Shown piece after piece: positions 1 through 12,927 of a DNA stretch of 64,000 nucleotides (its first letter is position 1; every line of letters begins with the position of its first letter). The translations under genes and the position numbers were made by a program. The stretch comes from Melastoma dodecandrum (taxonomy: Eukaryota > Streptophyta > Magnoliopsida > Myrtales > Melastomataceae): positions 1 to 64,000 of the forward strand of contig JARUPY010000389.1 of assembly GCA_029817715.1 (NCBI GenBank), read 5' to 3'. A model generated the notes under the pieces. The model saw only the letters and a program-made list of their open reading frames with translations, searched no databases and was not told where the DNA came from.

Positions 1-650
1 TCTGCTTTAAACAAAAATTAAAATAAAAATTGAATATAAAAAAATCAAAAGAGACATTGTAATAAGTACCAACACCACTAACGTATTCCATGGCCTGTTT
101 ATAAAGATATATCACCATGAGGTCAGGTGGGACTAAACAATTAAAACTAACACCCAGCTTTGCCATACAGGTACCTATGTGAGTTCGGCCCATTGAAGTA
201 CAGAACTTATATTTATAATTCTCTTATTCAACACACAGTGTGATAAATGCTCCATTACAAATTTTAAGGACTGAACATTTTGTATGAGCTTTAAGTGAGG
301 ATCTCAAAAACTCTAAAAGGGGGGGGGGAGGATAAGCTAAGTTCGTGAGGGGGCAAAACAGGGTTGCAGACAGGCAAGCAAAGGATGCTCACCACTGGAC
401 GACTCCTAGCATTTTTGCTTCACCTCCGGATTTCATTTTGGATTTGTTGCATATGGTCATTCCGTGCAACACTGGATCTGTAACATAAAACCCTGGACGA
501 CTAATTAATGGTATTCTAATCCTTTCGCTAGCCAAATAAAAGGTATAATCTAAGTTAACATGGGGAATCCAAAACGAATGCAAAGCAAATCAGTGCGTGC
601 AAAATGATTTCTTTTATATATGAATATATTTGTGATGCATTATCTATCTC
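1..650. other. AT-rich region with one possible minus-strand exon
   Basis: Mostly low-complexity plant intergenic sequence with a G run near 320. On the minus strand, about 498 to 396, there is an open stretch that begins after a CAG acceptor-like site and ends at a GTGAGC donor-like site. Its translation contains LHGMTICNKSKMKSGGEAK. It could be an isolated exon, but I do not recognise it and no neighbouring exon could be joined to it. Confidence 0.2.
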
Positions 651-3600
651 TGCGTCGAAGTATATTTGCAATACTTGATTCAGCAGTTCACTTTATTATC
701 CTAATTATGGGTTGGATGTGAACTTGGAATACGAGTTTGCTTATATTGACATGAAGTGCTGCTTCTTTTCTATCAGGCCACGAAAAAAATAAGTTTAACG
801 TACCCTCTTGATGATGATGAAGATAATGAAGAGTAGGACAGACGAAATGGTTCCTGATGGGTTGGAATAGGTTGAAGTTGCTAAAGTTAATTTGGAAAGG
901 AGAGAGTGGGAACAGAAATTGCTTATTTGATGATATCAGGAGATTGTCACCAAGGTGGTGAATCCGAGTATTCAAGCATTGAGAATGATGACCTGTGGAT
1001 GATAAATGGTGGAAAACAAGCATTGGTAAGGACATGGTTCTATTTATCTTGGTTTCTCAATATTCTGACAGCTTCTCAACCCTTGCCAACTCTTGCCTTA
1101 TTTTATTTTGGGTTTAAAAGCTATAAGAGCATGTTTAGGACAATTTCAGGCTGTACATATGTGGATGGAACTTGGAGGAATTTTGTCAGCTTCATGCAAT
1201 TAGGAAGAAGTAGTTCCATACAATTTCTTTGAAAATATGAAAAGTCTAATGGTTTTTTAATATATTGGTGTCTAGACCTTGAACCGATCTAGTTTCCCAT
1301 GTCTATATAGTTTAAAATGAATGTGTTTGAAGGGAAGGGTTTTCTTGACCCCCCTGGGAATGTGATAAATTACAGTGAAAATAATCTATGTGTAAGAGTT
1401 ATGGTTTCATGTATTACCTGCTCCTACCATCGAAATAGTGGAAAATTACCGTGCGAATGCTTCAATTGTTGACCTTTAGGACCTTTAAATTGTTTTCCAA
1501 ACAATTTCATGTTACACACATTTGTCCGCAATCAAATAGTTGCTAATGAAATGGATTTTATCCACAAAAAAGAAGAGGAAAATTATGTCAGTTGACTGAA
1601 ACCTGCCAACATAAAAAAGTAGCCTAAATCATGGAAACAATTCTTTCTAATTGTTGAAGCACGAGATTGTGAGTATTTTACTCCACTCCTTTTCTTTGTA
1701 ATTAATGCATTTGCTTTCTATGGTAGTTAAGTTGAGTGATGAACCACTTCTCTTCTTTGCCTTTTGTTTACTTCACCTCATACTACTGCTTTACTTTTTG
1801 TGAACTTCCCATTCTCTGGGCTATGTATGAATTCGATGAGTTTCTTTTGGATGATAGTAGCAAGATATGGCATATAGTCCTCAAAACCAGCCCATAATCA
1901 TGCAAAGTTCTTTAGCTTCTTTAGTAAATTGGAACATAATTTTTAAACCAAGTTTCTTACTGGTGCACAGGGCTAAAAAGATAGCTTGCTAATGCTCAGA
2001 AGTCCAGAAAAGCGGCATCTGCTGCTCTAAGTAAGGCTCTACAAAAGGCAGCACAGTATAACGGTTAATGGAGAAAGAGAAAATCAAAAGTCCATCATGT
2101 GCCATGTCCTCATTTCTTTGCAAATCAACAAAGTGGTCCTGGGCATGTTGATGGATGGTAAAGCTTTTGCTGAGGCAGAGATAAATGAACATGGGGAGTA
2201 TCATATGTGATAATACAGATTTTTCTTGGTGATGAACACTACTGGTTCAACGCTTGTTACATTTTAACCTTTCATCAATATGTTTCTTGGTCTCAAGGGT
2301 TTCATTTGTTGATAGCAGTCCCCCCAACACTTTTAAAAGAAAAAGAGAAAGATCCTTATTTAAAATATTCTTATGAGATCAATTTGTTGAAATATTGATG
2401 GAAACCTAAATGAAATTAAATGTAAGTGACTAAAAAGCAGTCTTTATTTTTCCTTAGCTCTTTCATTCAACATTTGCAATATTGGTTACTAACTCTTGAT
2501 CTTATTGATGGTGGTGAAAGAAATAACGGGAAAGTAAGATAATGAAAAAACAAAGGGTTTTCTAAAAGTAAGGTCTAAAAATAGAAATTTTGAAGCTTCA
2601 GGGTTATTATGATGCAAAATGATGGTAGTTTATTCTGAACTATATGCCCCCAAGTCAGGGTTTGCTACGCGGATAAATAATTGTATTTGAAACTTTTTGG
2701 CTGTATAGTGCCTAGAATTTCAGAACAAATCTGATACTTTTGAATGCAGCTTTGGTGGTGTTAGTCATTGTTTTTCTGGTCCTGTATTGGTTGAACTTTG
2801 ACGGAACTGAATGCTGTGCTTTTTGAACCTAAGTTTGGAACTCTTTGCTTTATGGTCCTGATTTTGGAAAACTGTTCCTTTTGTCTCCTAGCTGTTTCAA
2901 TTATTAACGAATTTCGTCAAACCAAAATTACTTTTTTTCTTAATTGTAAGACTACACCTTACCCCACAAAGCCCGTGAAACCACTAGTTGCATTTACAAT
3001 TGAACATACTTGATTTAAATATTTTAAATCCCTTATCTATAAACTTTAACAGTATTTTTTCAAATGATTTTCTTAGTAATCGCGATTTCTTTTTTCGCGG
3101 CAGATTAACGATTTTGATCAGGGACTACAAGGATATTGGCATTGCATGCTTTATGACAATGTCTATTCTTGTTAGAAATTGTCTGCCAAATGCCAAGTCA
3201 GACAACGCTTCTATCAGCATGAAACTACGCCCTCTGAATGGGGAAAAGTATGCCCTCGGACTCAGTTGCTTTATAGGATTAACTTCTATCTCCACTGGGC
3301 AATATTATGTTTTTCTCATGAAATCTGTTTAGCTTTCTATTATTTTAGTGTAATATAAACCCTAGCCTAATGGTTGTCAGTTTTGCTTTAGTATTTTGAA
3401 TGCCCTCAAGCAAAAGCGTATCAGCTGTTTGTACCTGATATTACCTGGCAATCTATAAAAAAAAATATGGGGATATGCCACAATCCTTTTCCTACCAAAA
3501 ATAAGTAAATAAAATGTGAGATATGATTGTTTGTTGCACGTCCTTTGGACCTAGATTCAATATGATTACAAGTTTGGTTTAATCCTTTGTTCATGCTCAG

Positions 3601-3660
3601 ATAGTAACACTTTTGTTTGTAGAACATTATATTATCAATTAGCTCTCTTTAAAGTTTGTG

Positions 3661-6600
3661 CAGGGGCCTAATGTATTTGGATTTCCCAGGTAATGTGATG
3701 CTTCGAGGAGATGCAAAGCAAGGAGCTCCCAAGGATGGAAACTCTCTTCCTTGAACTTTTTCCAGGTAATGTTGTTTTTTTTCAGAATAATCAGTAAGTT
3801 GTTAGGTTAACACATGTTATAACCGACAAATTTGGTAGGCACTACTTTCATTGGTTTAAGAGTGTGCTTTTTTATCAGTGCTACTTATTGAGACTGGAAT
3901 GAAATAGACAGTGCAAAATCTTATTGTCACCAAGCCTTTTTCTGTTTGATATTTTAGGTAGAGATTATATTCCCTGAAAGATCCCTTTGACGGAGACGAT
4001 GTACCGGATGATGTGGGAATACTTATTTCCAGAAGAATAACAAGATAACCCATAGACGGCAGTGTAAGATGAGAATTTGGTTGCAATATATTCTTTAATA
4101 CTAGAATACTTTTTCTTCTTCATAAGTAACATTACTGCTTTTGTTTAGGTGGGGTGGAAGTTGGGGGAAGTTGGGAGGCGATTTGGGGGAGTTGAGACTT
4201 GAGTGGATTGAAAAATTTTGGTGGGAAAAATTTTAAAGTTTATTAGTATAAAATCGTATTGAAAAATGGAAAAATATTTTGACTAAATTGGACTACTGAT
4301 GAATGCCGCTGAACCTACGAGAATTATCTGACACTTAGATAAGATGTTTGTGGCTCCTGGACTTGTATGAGGTCTGGAAAGTTACCACGACTGCCGGTGC
4401 AAAACGTGTCAAGAAAGGATCGATAATGCAAGAAGGGTCGACTTCTAATAGCCCCTTCGACAAAAGACACTGATGTATCCTCTAAATCAAAATGTTTCTG
4501 CCTCGACCATGGCATTAGCCAACAATCAGGCAATGTGGCCGACCCACAAGTAAGTTGTCCCATTATCGCTGCTCAAAAATTTTATAATGTGTAATCTGTG
4601 TACATTCTGGCTTGAAGCTAATTTCATTTCTCCCACCCAATGGAATCTCCTTCTTTGTTTTAATTTTTTCTAATTCTAGTCCTATTGCAGGTTTCCAGGC
4701 AGCAAAATTTCAGGGCAAATCTTGTCCGTGGCTCAACACCTGAGCTACAGAATGACCTCATCATTTTGACAGATCATGGGAAAAAGATGTTGCAGAATCC
4801 GTCACGCTAAAGACCTTCTATTAAAGGTACAATCTTCGGCAATGGTCCTCCTTCTAAGGGTGCATTTGGCTTGGCTCTACAGAGTACAACAGGATGAGTC
4901 CATCTAAAAATAAATCGAAAGACTCAAAGAACATTAAATCTGGCCCGGACTTCTAATGAGGACAAGAAGATAGTGAAACCACAGGAGGAGAAACGGACTA
5001 GACCAAGAAAGCTGATGTAGTTTCACAACTATAAAGATAAGCCAGGTTGGTCAATTTAATGCTGTATTTATGTCATTGTTATTATCATATTGGTATATTC
5101 AAAATTTTATGTTATTATTCCAACAGGTAGAGTAATTATTAACTTACGAGGGTTTCAGGTTTGTCGTGAAAGATCTGAAGCTGCTTATGGATACTTTCCA
5201 CCGGGATGAGTGTTGTTGGCACCTGGAGGAGACTTTTTTCCTCGAGTGAAGAAGCACAGTATCTGGGGTGTTCTCAAGTCTGTTACGGGGATGCAGGTAC
5301 TTAGTTTTCTCACCTGATTTGTGGATACTGAACTAATCCCATAACTTATTTTGTCTCCTTATTATTCTTGGATACCAGAGCTGCAATAAGAACTTGTCTC
5401 CATGGAGAATTAATTGAAGGTGTAACACCAATATATTCTGGCCAGGATTTGAGCTTCATAGACCCTTAACTATGAACTTAGGTAAAAAATAAGGATGATT
5501 AATATGAAGTTGATAGTAGTGGATTTTTCTCCTCTAATGTTTCTATGTAGGTATTACTAAACATCCCAATCTGTTGATCGTTAATAAGTATACAATTGCC
5601 AGGTAAGCTATTTTAGAAGCATGCTGGTTTGATGTCCCTCTCACTGAACATAAATGATCAATGTTGCATCCTTTTCTGTAGGGTAAAAAATTCAAAGAGA
5701 AACTTGGTCCAGAAGGACCACAATGGAGCTGCTGTTTCCAGATGGTGACTTTAAATTTTTAGCGACAATGAAAGGAGGTCCATGCTGAGAACAATGAACT
5801 GTATCCCCTTTCCTGGCCAAGGCGCCGCACCGATGGCAGCAGGTGTTGGCTTATGTAACTTCCATTAGAGGCTTATTTTCACACAGCGTCCGTAAGACCA
5901 AAAAGTTTGTCCTGCGGACCATGAAGGGGGAGGCAGAAAATTATCGACAGCGTAGTGAAAGCGATGGGGAATTTTTCATCCTTACGCTCCAGGCAGCTAA
6001 CCATAACTAAAGCCACCACGAGACTTATTAGGCGGACATACGAAAGAAATTCCGCACAAGACAAAAAGGTTTGTTTAATTTTCACTTAGTGTTTTGGTCT
6101 TATCTCTCTTGGTGGTGGCCTAGCAGACATGATTCGAAATTGTTCAATAGGTATGCTCTTCGCTGTAACGCAGAATATCTTTGTTTTTTCTCTTGAGAAA
6201 TTTGCGCTATACGAAATGATCTGCTAGCCAAGGGTCGAAGAAATATATCCTCTTATCTGAGGCTTGTAACTCTTTTTGTTTGGTCAGGTTCCTTCCTCAA
6301 TCCCAACAGAAGGATGCACTCCCATCTTCACCCACGTAGGACATGCCCCTGGAAGAGCGATTACTCTAGTGAAGGATCATTGACCTATGAGGATTTCAAT
6401 CCCTGAGGTGCATTCTCATCTTCTGGAGCTCAGGGACATCACACAGCGCTGTGCGCCGACATCATCAAGTTGCTACCCGTAAATCGAGTTGAGATCGATG
6501 GATAGCAGTAACTTAATGCATTCAAAGTGAGATTGCCAGAGGATGGAGATGATGTGTGAACCATACAAAAAGTACCTTGATTTCAGACACCAGTCATGTA
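3661..6600 (+). pseudogene. Unidentified multi-exon gene with disrupted reading frames
   Basis: A series of short coding-like stretches on the plus strand, separated by AT-rich intron-like DNA: about 3661-3776, 3955-4075, 4324-4550, 4690-4826, 4879-5040, 5158-5298, 5682-5840, 5880-6068 and 6290-6600. Several end at plausible donors (for example AAG|GTTTG at 6068). Peptides that look conserved include KLGPEGPQW, FVVKDLKLLMDTFHRDE, MGNFSSLRSRQLTITKATT and LTYEDFN, but they fall in different frames and are broken by stops. I cannot assign a family. TOM7 and the RGTA gene next to it show the same single-base insertions, so this may be a real gene in poorly corrected sequence rather than a relic. 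Low-complexity DNA between 700 and 3660 may hold further exons (one candidate is 885-1026), but nothing firm. Confidence 0.35.
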
Positions 6601-7327
6601 TAGTTAATCCCGATATAACTATATATATTTATATAAATATATATAGATATTATAATTTATGCCTGCCCTCTGTGTCACCAGGCAATGTTTTCCTTGCGTC
6701 TATATCTGGTTATATGTAGGTGTGTACGTATAGCTCTCATCCGATAATATGAGCTTATGAGAGGAGCATTTTTGTAAAAGAGAAACTCCAGGCTGTTCCG
6801 ACGTAATAAAGAAAAGGAAAGGCAAATTGCCCTTTTGGTTTAGAATTAGAACCTCTCCTGTAGATCAGTACCATCGGTTAAAATGCATCGGATAAATCCA
6901 AATCAGTGAAAGAGCCACGGATCCAGTTCCCATTATCAAGAATTGAATTGTCGTCTGGCCTAAACCCAGATTGAACGTTATGGGCCTGGCCCATGGTGCA
7001 TAGACCCCCCGGCGTAGTTGGAGGGGGTTTAGGAGGGATGCGGGCGGAAGGAGAACATAAATCTCGAACCCCAAATTCCACAACAATCACTCTCTTCCCC
7101 TGCTCGTCAGGTATCTAACGATTTCTTCACTTTGTCATCCGATTCATCGCATTTGTCATCGATCCTTCAAATTTATAGACTGTTTCCTTGCGTAAGCGAA
7201 AGAGAGCTTTACGATCGTGATGGGCGATTGAATTACATCTGCTTTTGGTGTGCGGCCGGCGATGAATTAGGGAACGAATCGGTTAATGCGTTTCTGTCTG
7301 CTATTTTGTCTTCTTCGGTGAAATAGG

Positions 7328-7563
7328 ATGCCACCAATGGTTGCGTTGAAGATCGTGAGGGGAAAGGGGGGAAAGGTGTGGCAGGTCGGCCGACGAGGAT
7401 ACAAAGCCCTGACGCAGCACGTCAAGGAGTGGACCACCAACCTGGGCTATGAAGAAGGCGAAGGTGATCACGCACATATGGCATTCATCCCCCATGTCAT
7501 CATCATTGGGCATGAACTCCGAACCCAAGCCCCAGTTCCTCCCAGCTCATCATCCCTGTCTAA
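7328..7563 (+). CDS. TOM7: Mitochondrial import receptor subunit TOM7 (frame-broken)
   Basis: TOM7 is a tail-anchored subunit of the TOM complex in the mitochondrial outer membrane. It modulates assembly and stability of the protein-import pore. The start ATG at 7328 is followed by a short Lys/Gly-rich cytosolic segment, then KEWTT, MKKAKVITH, a hydrophobic segment with VIII, and the family signature MNSEPKPQ. The C-terminal Pro-Val is followed by TAA at 7561. The length, about 75 codons, is normal for plant TOM7. The signature is split over all three frames: several extra single bases (for example in CACATATGGC and TTGGGCATG) must be ignored to read it through. Intronless. Either a recent pseudogene or a functional gene with sequence errors; the identity of the family is clear. 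Confidence 0.85.
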
Positions 7564-8198
7564 TCCCTCTGCCTTAGGTTGGGTGGGTGGGAGGTGGCCC
7601 TCAAAGAAGATTGTTTTTGTGAGGATTCTTCCATATAGAACCCTATCCTAGCATAAAGGTTTTATTCTGTCTGCTTGGACACTTTTTCTCCTACGTGTCG
7701 CGGCATTACCAGCGTTTTTGCTGGTTCATATGGTGTGGGGTGAGATAAATTGAATGAATATGAAGGAGTTCGGTCGTGAAATGAAACGTCCCAGCCGCCC
7801 TTTCTACTCTGTTATTTGTCACCATACCTTACCCAACCCCACCTATTGTAGAGTCCCTCACTGTTTTTCATTTAGCATTTCATTTAGCAACCCTCGTAGC
7901 AATTGACCCATCAATTCAGTTTCAGTCAATTAGATGCTGCACATTCTATGATTCTTTGCGTATCTAGGAGAAGAGTGGGGCAGATGATACTTGTCCATTT
8001 TCTTGTTTTTTTCAGTTTATGTTTTTGATTATCAGAATTGTTAGACGTGTGGTGGTTGACTATCTGGTATCTTACTGTATATTTCTTCTGTTGGTAACAA
8101 AGACGGGCTGCCAATTGGTCTGTGTAGAGTCGTGTGACTTCAAAAATTCGTGAAAATACGGTTCGATATTCGTCAAATTGTCTTCAAAACCCGCCTCC

Positions 8199-8325
8199 TT
8201 AAGGTATTTTAGGGTGCCACGATTTTTAAATCTCGTCCCTTGTAAATATTTTAGGGTGACGCGTTTTCAAACCCCCGTTCCCTTATGGTATTTTAAGGAG
8301 ACTGTTTTTCAAAAATTTTGCCCTT
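8199..8325. repeat. Degenerate tandem repeat, about 42-bp unit, 3 copies
   Basis: Three successive units share a core like GGTATTTTAGGGTG, then a GC-poor linker ending in a CCC-type block (ending near 8241, 8282 and 8325). Copies differ at many positions. It lies between TOM7 and the 3' end of the RGTA gene and has no coding potential. Confidence 0.5.
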
Positions 8326-8871
8326 AGTTTGATACATTTTTTTCGATTATATTTAGATTATTTTTACAGTATCAAAGGGTCGGCTATCAAAACCACCCTT
8401 ATTGAAACAACACCAACTACGACAGTCCCATAAATCCTAATACACGTTGCAACACCTGCGGAGGTGGGTAAAGGGTGGCGTGTGGAGGATGAGGAACGGC
8501 TGCGGAAGATGGGGAAGGGCAGCGGCATAGGAGGGGCAAAAGATTTAGGTTTAATTAAAGAGGAGGAAAGAAAACGTTGGCGCTTTAGGGGACTCGTGCT
8601 TATGTGTGATGCGCACAGTCATGGAGTGGCCTTTATTACAAGCCGCTCCATCCGTCCAAAGCAAAGCGGTGACAGGTCGCTTTCCCTGTACTTAAGTACT
8701 CTTTTAACAACCATGGTCATGGTACGTACAGATCTCCAAACTAATAGGTTTCTATTAGTTTACTCGCAACGTTAAAAAGTAACGAGAAACGTGCCTCTAA
8801 CACCTCTAAACGTTGAAAAAGTAACGAGAACCCCTACCAGGAATCCACCGTACTTAGCACCAACCACCTTG

Positions 8872-11800
8872 TTATCTGGTTTGTGAATTTATATTGGTTA
8901 TGGTTGCAAAAACCAGTTTCTGGCCATTTAAGAACACAAGGGAGGGCATTATCTTGACCTAGAATGAGCTGAACCTATCATCATCCACCGCAATAATTTC
9001 CTATTTTAATATCCAACTGGGTCAACTTCAAGGCTTTAAACAGCATGATCGCTTCCCCAGTAGTTTGGTCCGGTATTGCGGCATCTGACGGAACCAGATT
9101 GGGGTCTCCATTTGACTGCTTCGTTTGTGGGACAAAGGAGAGGAGAATACTAAGCGTCTCGTGTCAATGGAATGGGATCCTATCTCGTATATCTGAGACG
9201 TTCAGCGCTTTTCAGGAATTGGGAGATGTCTTTAAGGGCTTCCAAATGCGGTGAAGCTACCTGAGCTTGTTCTTGCTCAAATTTAAGCAAGAAAGAAGTT
9301 GCATTGGCCTTCCAACCCTGTCTCAGACACAACCCCACCGCCTTAAAAATCAATTTTGATCATGCAAAGACCGTTATTTATGAACACCTTCAGATGATTT
9401 ATTCAGAAGATCTTGAAGCTTAGCCTTCAATAGACCTGAAGCTCAATGTTGCTTAGTGTCTAAGCATCTGGAACCCCCAACAACTTAGTTAAATGATCCC
9501 AGAACGGGTCCAATGACCAAGATTATTCAGAGACGAAGACAAGAGAGGTTTTATGAACACCTCAACGAGTTCGCAACCCTTGAAGCAAAAGGAGGTGCCC
9601 TTCGTAAACATTTCTTCACTTGAAGTCAACTGCAAGGATTGATTTGGGAGGATATAACCACAATCAATGAGCCTGTTTACCTCACTTGTGCTAAAGAAGA
9701 ACATATTATATTGCTAACCAAAAGGAGGATGCACAAGTGTTTGTATGGCATGCAAATGAAATTGGTATATAACCAATAGATCTCCAATTCATCACACACT
9801 ACCTTCATGATAATTGGTACTATTGTGCTTTCATTCATTCAACAAGTGGAGTAGTCATCACTTGGTACAATGTAGGATAAAGCTAAAGGCCACTGCATTT
9901 AATATATTATCAGTTAGTATTTACCAGCAATTCAAAGAATTTTCCCTCAGCAATGAGCAGGCTGAAAACTGCCACTAGTTATCCCAATTAACAAGTGAAG
10001 AGCCTATTTTTGGCATTCCAGGCAATGCAATTGGAACGAAATAAATTAGCATAATGGAGCAAAGAAGGCGTAGTTACCTGCTGCAATATAGAACTAAGGT
10101 CTAATATGGTCTTCCATAGTATCTGGAATGAGTTGGATCTGATTTTGTGAGGTCCTTCAGGAGTCCTAGAACTTTAGAAGAATGAACCGATACATTCCAT
10201 AAGGATATGACAAAGCATCATCTGCCCATCAATAGCCTTGCCAAGGTAAGTTTGTCCCCAATTTTACTGCATGAAGGGGAAAAACACTGACGTGAAAAAG
10301 ATTAAAAGCCTGGAGAAGCAAAAAGGATTTGGGCCATTAGGTACAGACTTCTAAAAGTTAATGGCTGAAATCAGACTTACTATGTACTTGATTAGGACAA
10401 ACAAATCCCGGAAACCAGCGATCTCCTTGGAAATAGTATCCTTTTTTGCCACTACCCAAAAATTGTTGAAAATCCTTATTTTCTTTTATTTCTTCTAATA
10501 AAGGGGAACAACTGAATTTAAAACTCGGCGGATCCACTTCATCTGCATCAAAAGATTTGGGGGTCTTCCCATGACATCATATCAGGATTATGTCCTCCCG
10601 AGTCTTGGCCAATCTGATGGCTTCCGTAGTAACTGTAAAAGCTATGTGCATAGGTTTGGCTATAAGGAGATCCACTTTGATGACAATGATACCTTCGGCT
10701 CTGCCCCAATACACAACTCCACAGATACAGGACCTCCAAAATGGCAATCTTCTCCAGCTAAATTAAGATAATGCCATCCAAATTTCAGAACCTAGAGAGT
10801 TGCAGGGGGAAAGTGGCTTCCACGTAATAATTGAATGACTTCAACATTCACAAGATGGAAGAGCTTACAACCACTAACAGCCTGATTAAAATAGAGAATA
10901 ACAGGAAACACTTTCAAATCGATGTTGAGACCTTTGGTACTCGTTACAGAGGGTAAACTCACACCGGGCACTGTTTCTCAAAATGATAAGCTCTGAACCA
11001 TTGGAAGGCCATGAAGCCGTAAGAATGGGAGGCTTTGCCTAGATTGTTTTGTCAATAATCCAGAGATGGTAAAACCAACCACTTTGATCATCCGGATCTG
11101 TAAATATAGCATTTTTGACACAAGCTCATACTCTTTGCTGAGAATATCTTTTGATTTTAAGCCAGTGTCCTTTCCTTCAGTTGTTTGCCATAAAAGCATA
11201 CCTGCAAAAAAACCTAGCCAGTATCAGAAAAAAAATGTTGTACAACGTTATTTAAACTGCTGCTTCAACTCATCCAAAATAAAAAAGAAAACTACTGTTT
11301 TAATTGTCCCAGCCACAATCCTACAAATTTCATTCAAAATCCAGCGCACACACAAAATAGGATGCGGTATCATTGGAACCAGGAGACACTAGAAACCCTA
11401 AGAATCCATCTGTGGTCAACAATGTTTCCTAAGAATCCATATAACATCTCGATGGACGACCAGCTCCCACTTGATGCCTTAACATGATCTATATTAATTT
11501 ATTATGATAATTCATCAGTCATAAGGGCAGGGATGGCATATAATTGGTGCTCTCATGAATAAAGAATATCTAAGTGTTACAAGCAATATATCCATGGACA
11601 GCCAACTCCCAGCATCAACATAATGAATCACACCTACGGTTATGCCATGCAGAATAAGTTGCTTGAAAACATTGATTCCCTATCATATCTTCGGTATGCA
11701 TGAGTTCATCCTCCACCGGATCTATTCAGCAATTCTGTCAAATAATCTGAAACCGAAGGAGGAAAGATTAGTTCGTACTGCGTCGTATTGATTTCAAAAC

Positions 11801-12625
11801 TATAATACAGGGTCACAGAAACCAAACTCCTATAGTTCCACGTGTGAAAGTTCCTTGAATCCAGGCAGCTTGTATACTTATCAAACAGTCGTAGCTCTTA
11901 GAATCTAGGGATGAATGGCCCTTGCTCAACACTCCATTTCCGGTGATGCCAAGCTCCATATGACTTAAAATTCTGTCTCAGAGCGGCGCTCGACCTACGG
12001 GCAAAAAATCCACCCACTAGAATCACTCATGAACAGCTCCTAACATCCAGTCCACGACATTGGTGAAGCAAAATACTGAATCCCTTCGGCCAAAGGTTCC
12101 TAATTTCAGCTGTTTTTCTACCACTTAAATAAACGCATACACACAAACAACCTTGGAACCACAAAAAAGCAAAATAAAAAAAATCACAACAACAGAAAAA
12201 TCGATCGATCAGTTCAGATCGCTCGCGACTCACTCACCCGCGCGGAGCTCCTCATCGTAAACGGACTTTGATTGGCCTGAGGATCCCGAACCCGGCCTCC
12301 GAGACGTAATGCTGAACAGCGAGCTTACGAAAGTTCCAGGCTGTGTAGTAACTCTGGATTGATCTCCAGCAGCTTTGCGTTCGCTTCTAGGGCCTCCTTC
12401 GTGTAACTGAGCAAGGCGAAAGTCCATTTCAGTTCAAGCGAAAGAAGAGAAATCGGAGGGAGGGGGGGGCGGGGGCGATGAAGGGATTTTTTTCGTTTTA
12501 CATGCGGTTTGTGGTGGTTAGAGAGGAACTGAAGATCTGGAGGAGGCGGAGCTTCTCTGCCTTCGCGGCGGACGCCGCCACTTTTCTCCGGGCTTTGTCG
12601 ACGGCTTCCGAGGGCGTCCGTGCAT
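8872..12625 (-). CDS. RGTA1: Rab geranylgeranyltransferase alpha subunit (RGTA1-like), frame-broken
   Basis: This is the alpha subunit of the enzyme that attaches geranylgeranyl groups to C-terminal cysteines of Rab GTPases for vesicle traffic. The start MHGRPRK is at 12625-12605. Exon 1 ends at 12502 (CAT|GTAAAA); exon 2 (12406-12238) carries YTKEALEANAKLLEINPE and, one frame over, TAWNFRKLAVQHYVSE. Further exons encode prenyltransferase-alpha repeats: NFKSYGAWHHRKW and DSRNFHTWNYR (about 11980-11830), YSAWHNR (about 11650), and EYELV plus DPDDQSGWFYHLW (about 11200-10990). A plant-type insert (SVELCIGAEPK, KPMHIAFTVTTEA, about 10740-10600) follows, then leucine-rich repeats (LLSCLNLSKNKL about 9300, LKLTQLDI about 9020, MPSLVFLNGQKL about 8920). 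TAA is at 8874-8872. At least eight single-base insertions break the frame, most of them lengthening short runs; splice sites and motif order are intact. It is divergently paired with the J-domain gene, 302 bp between start codons. Confidence 0.88.
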
Positions 12626-12927
12626 ATTTCTGCTTGTTTATTATTCTTTTGGATTGCAAATAAGGAAATGGATCCCATTTTTGATTAATTTAAATAAAAT
12701 AATATTGACGGAGGTGGAGAAAAATTTTGATCCTTGTTTAAGCAAAAGCACCAGCCGAGGGGTACGAGGCCCGGTGGGCCAAAGCCCCAGATCTCAAATA
12801 GCCCGACCCGACCCGACCCGACCACGAGGGCGACCGCCCAACCGGCGGGATCGCGCCCATTCTTCGCCCTAGCCCTAAACCACCCCACGGGGAAGTTCAT
12901 CGAGGGAGGAGGGGGAGATCTGAGACA
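12626..12927. promoter_or_regulatory. Short bidirectional promoter region between RGTA and J-domain genes
   Basis: Only 302 bp separate the start codons of two head-to-head genes. The interval contains an AT-rich half and a GC-rich half with four to five CGACC pentamers around 12800-12825. No clear TATA box is visible on either side, as is common for compact bidirectional promoters of housekeeping genes. The control function is inferred from gene arrangement alone. Confidence 0.5.

Noticed and set aside
12795..12825. CGACC pentamer run as a regulatory box
   Set aside because: Only four to five copies in GC-rich DNA; simple-repeat slippage is enough to explain it.
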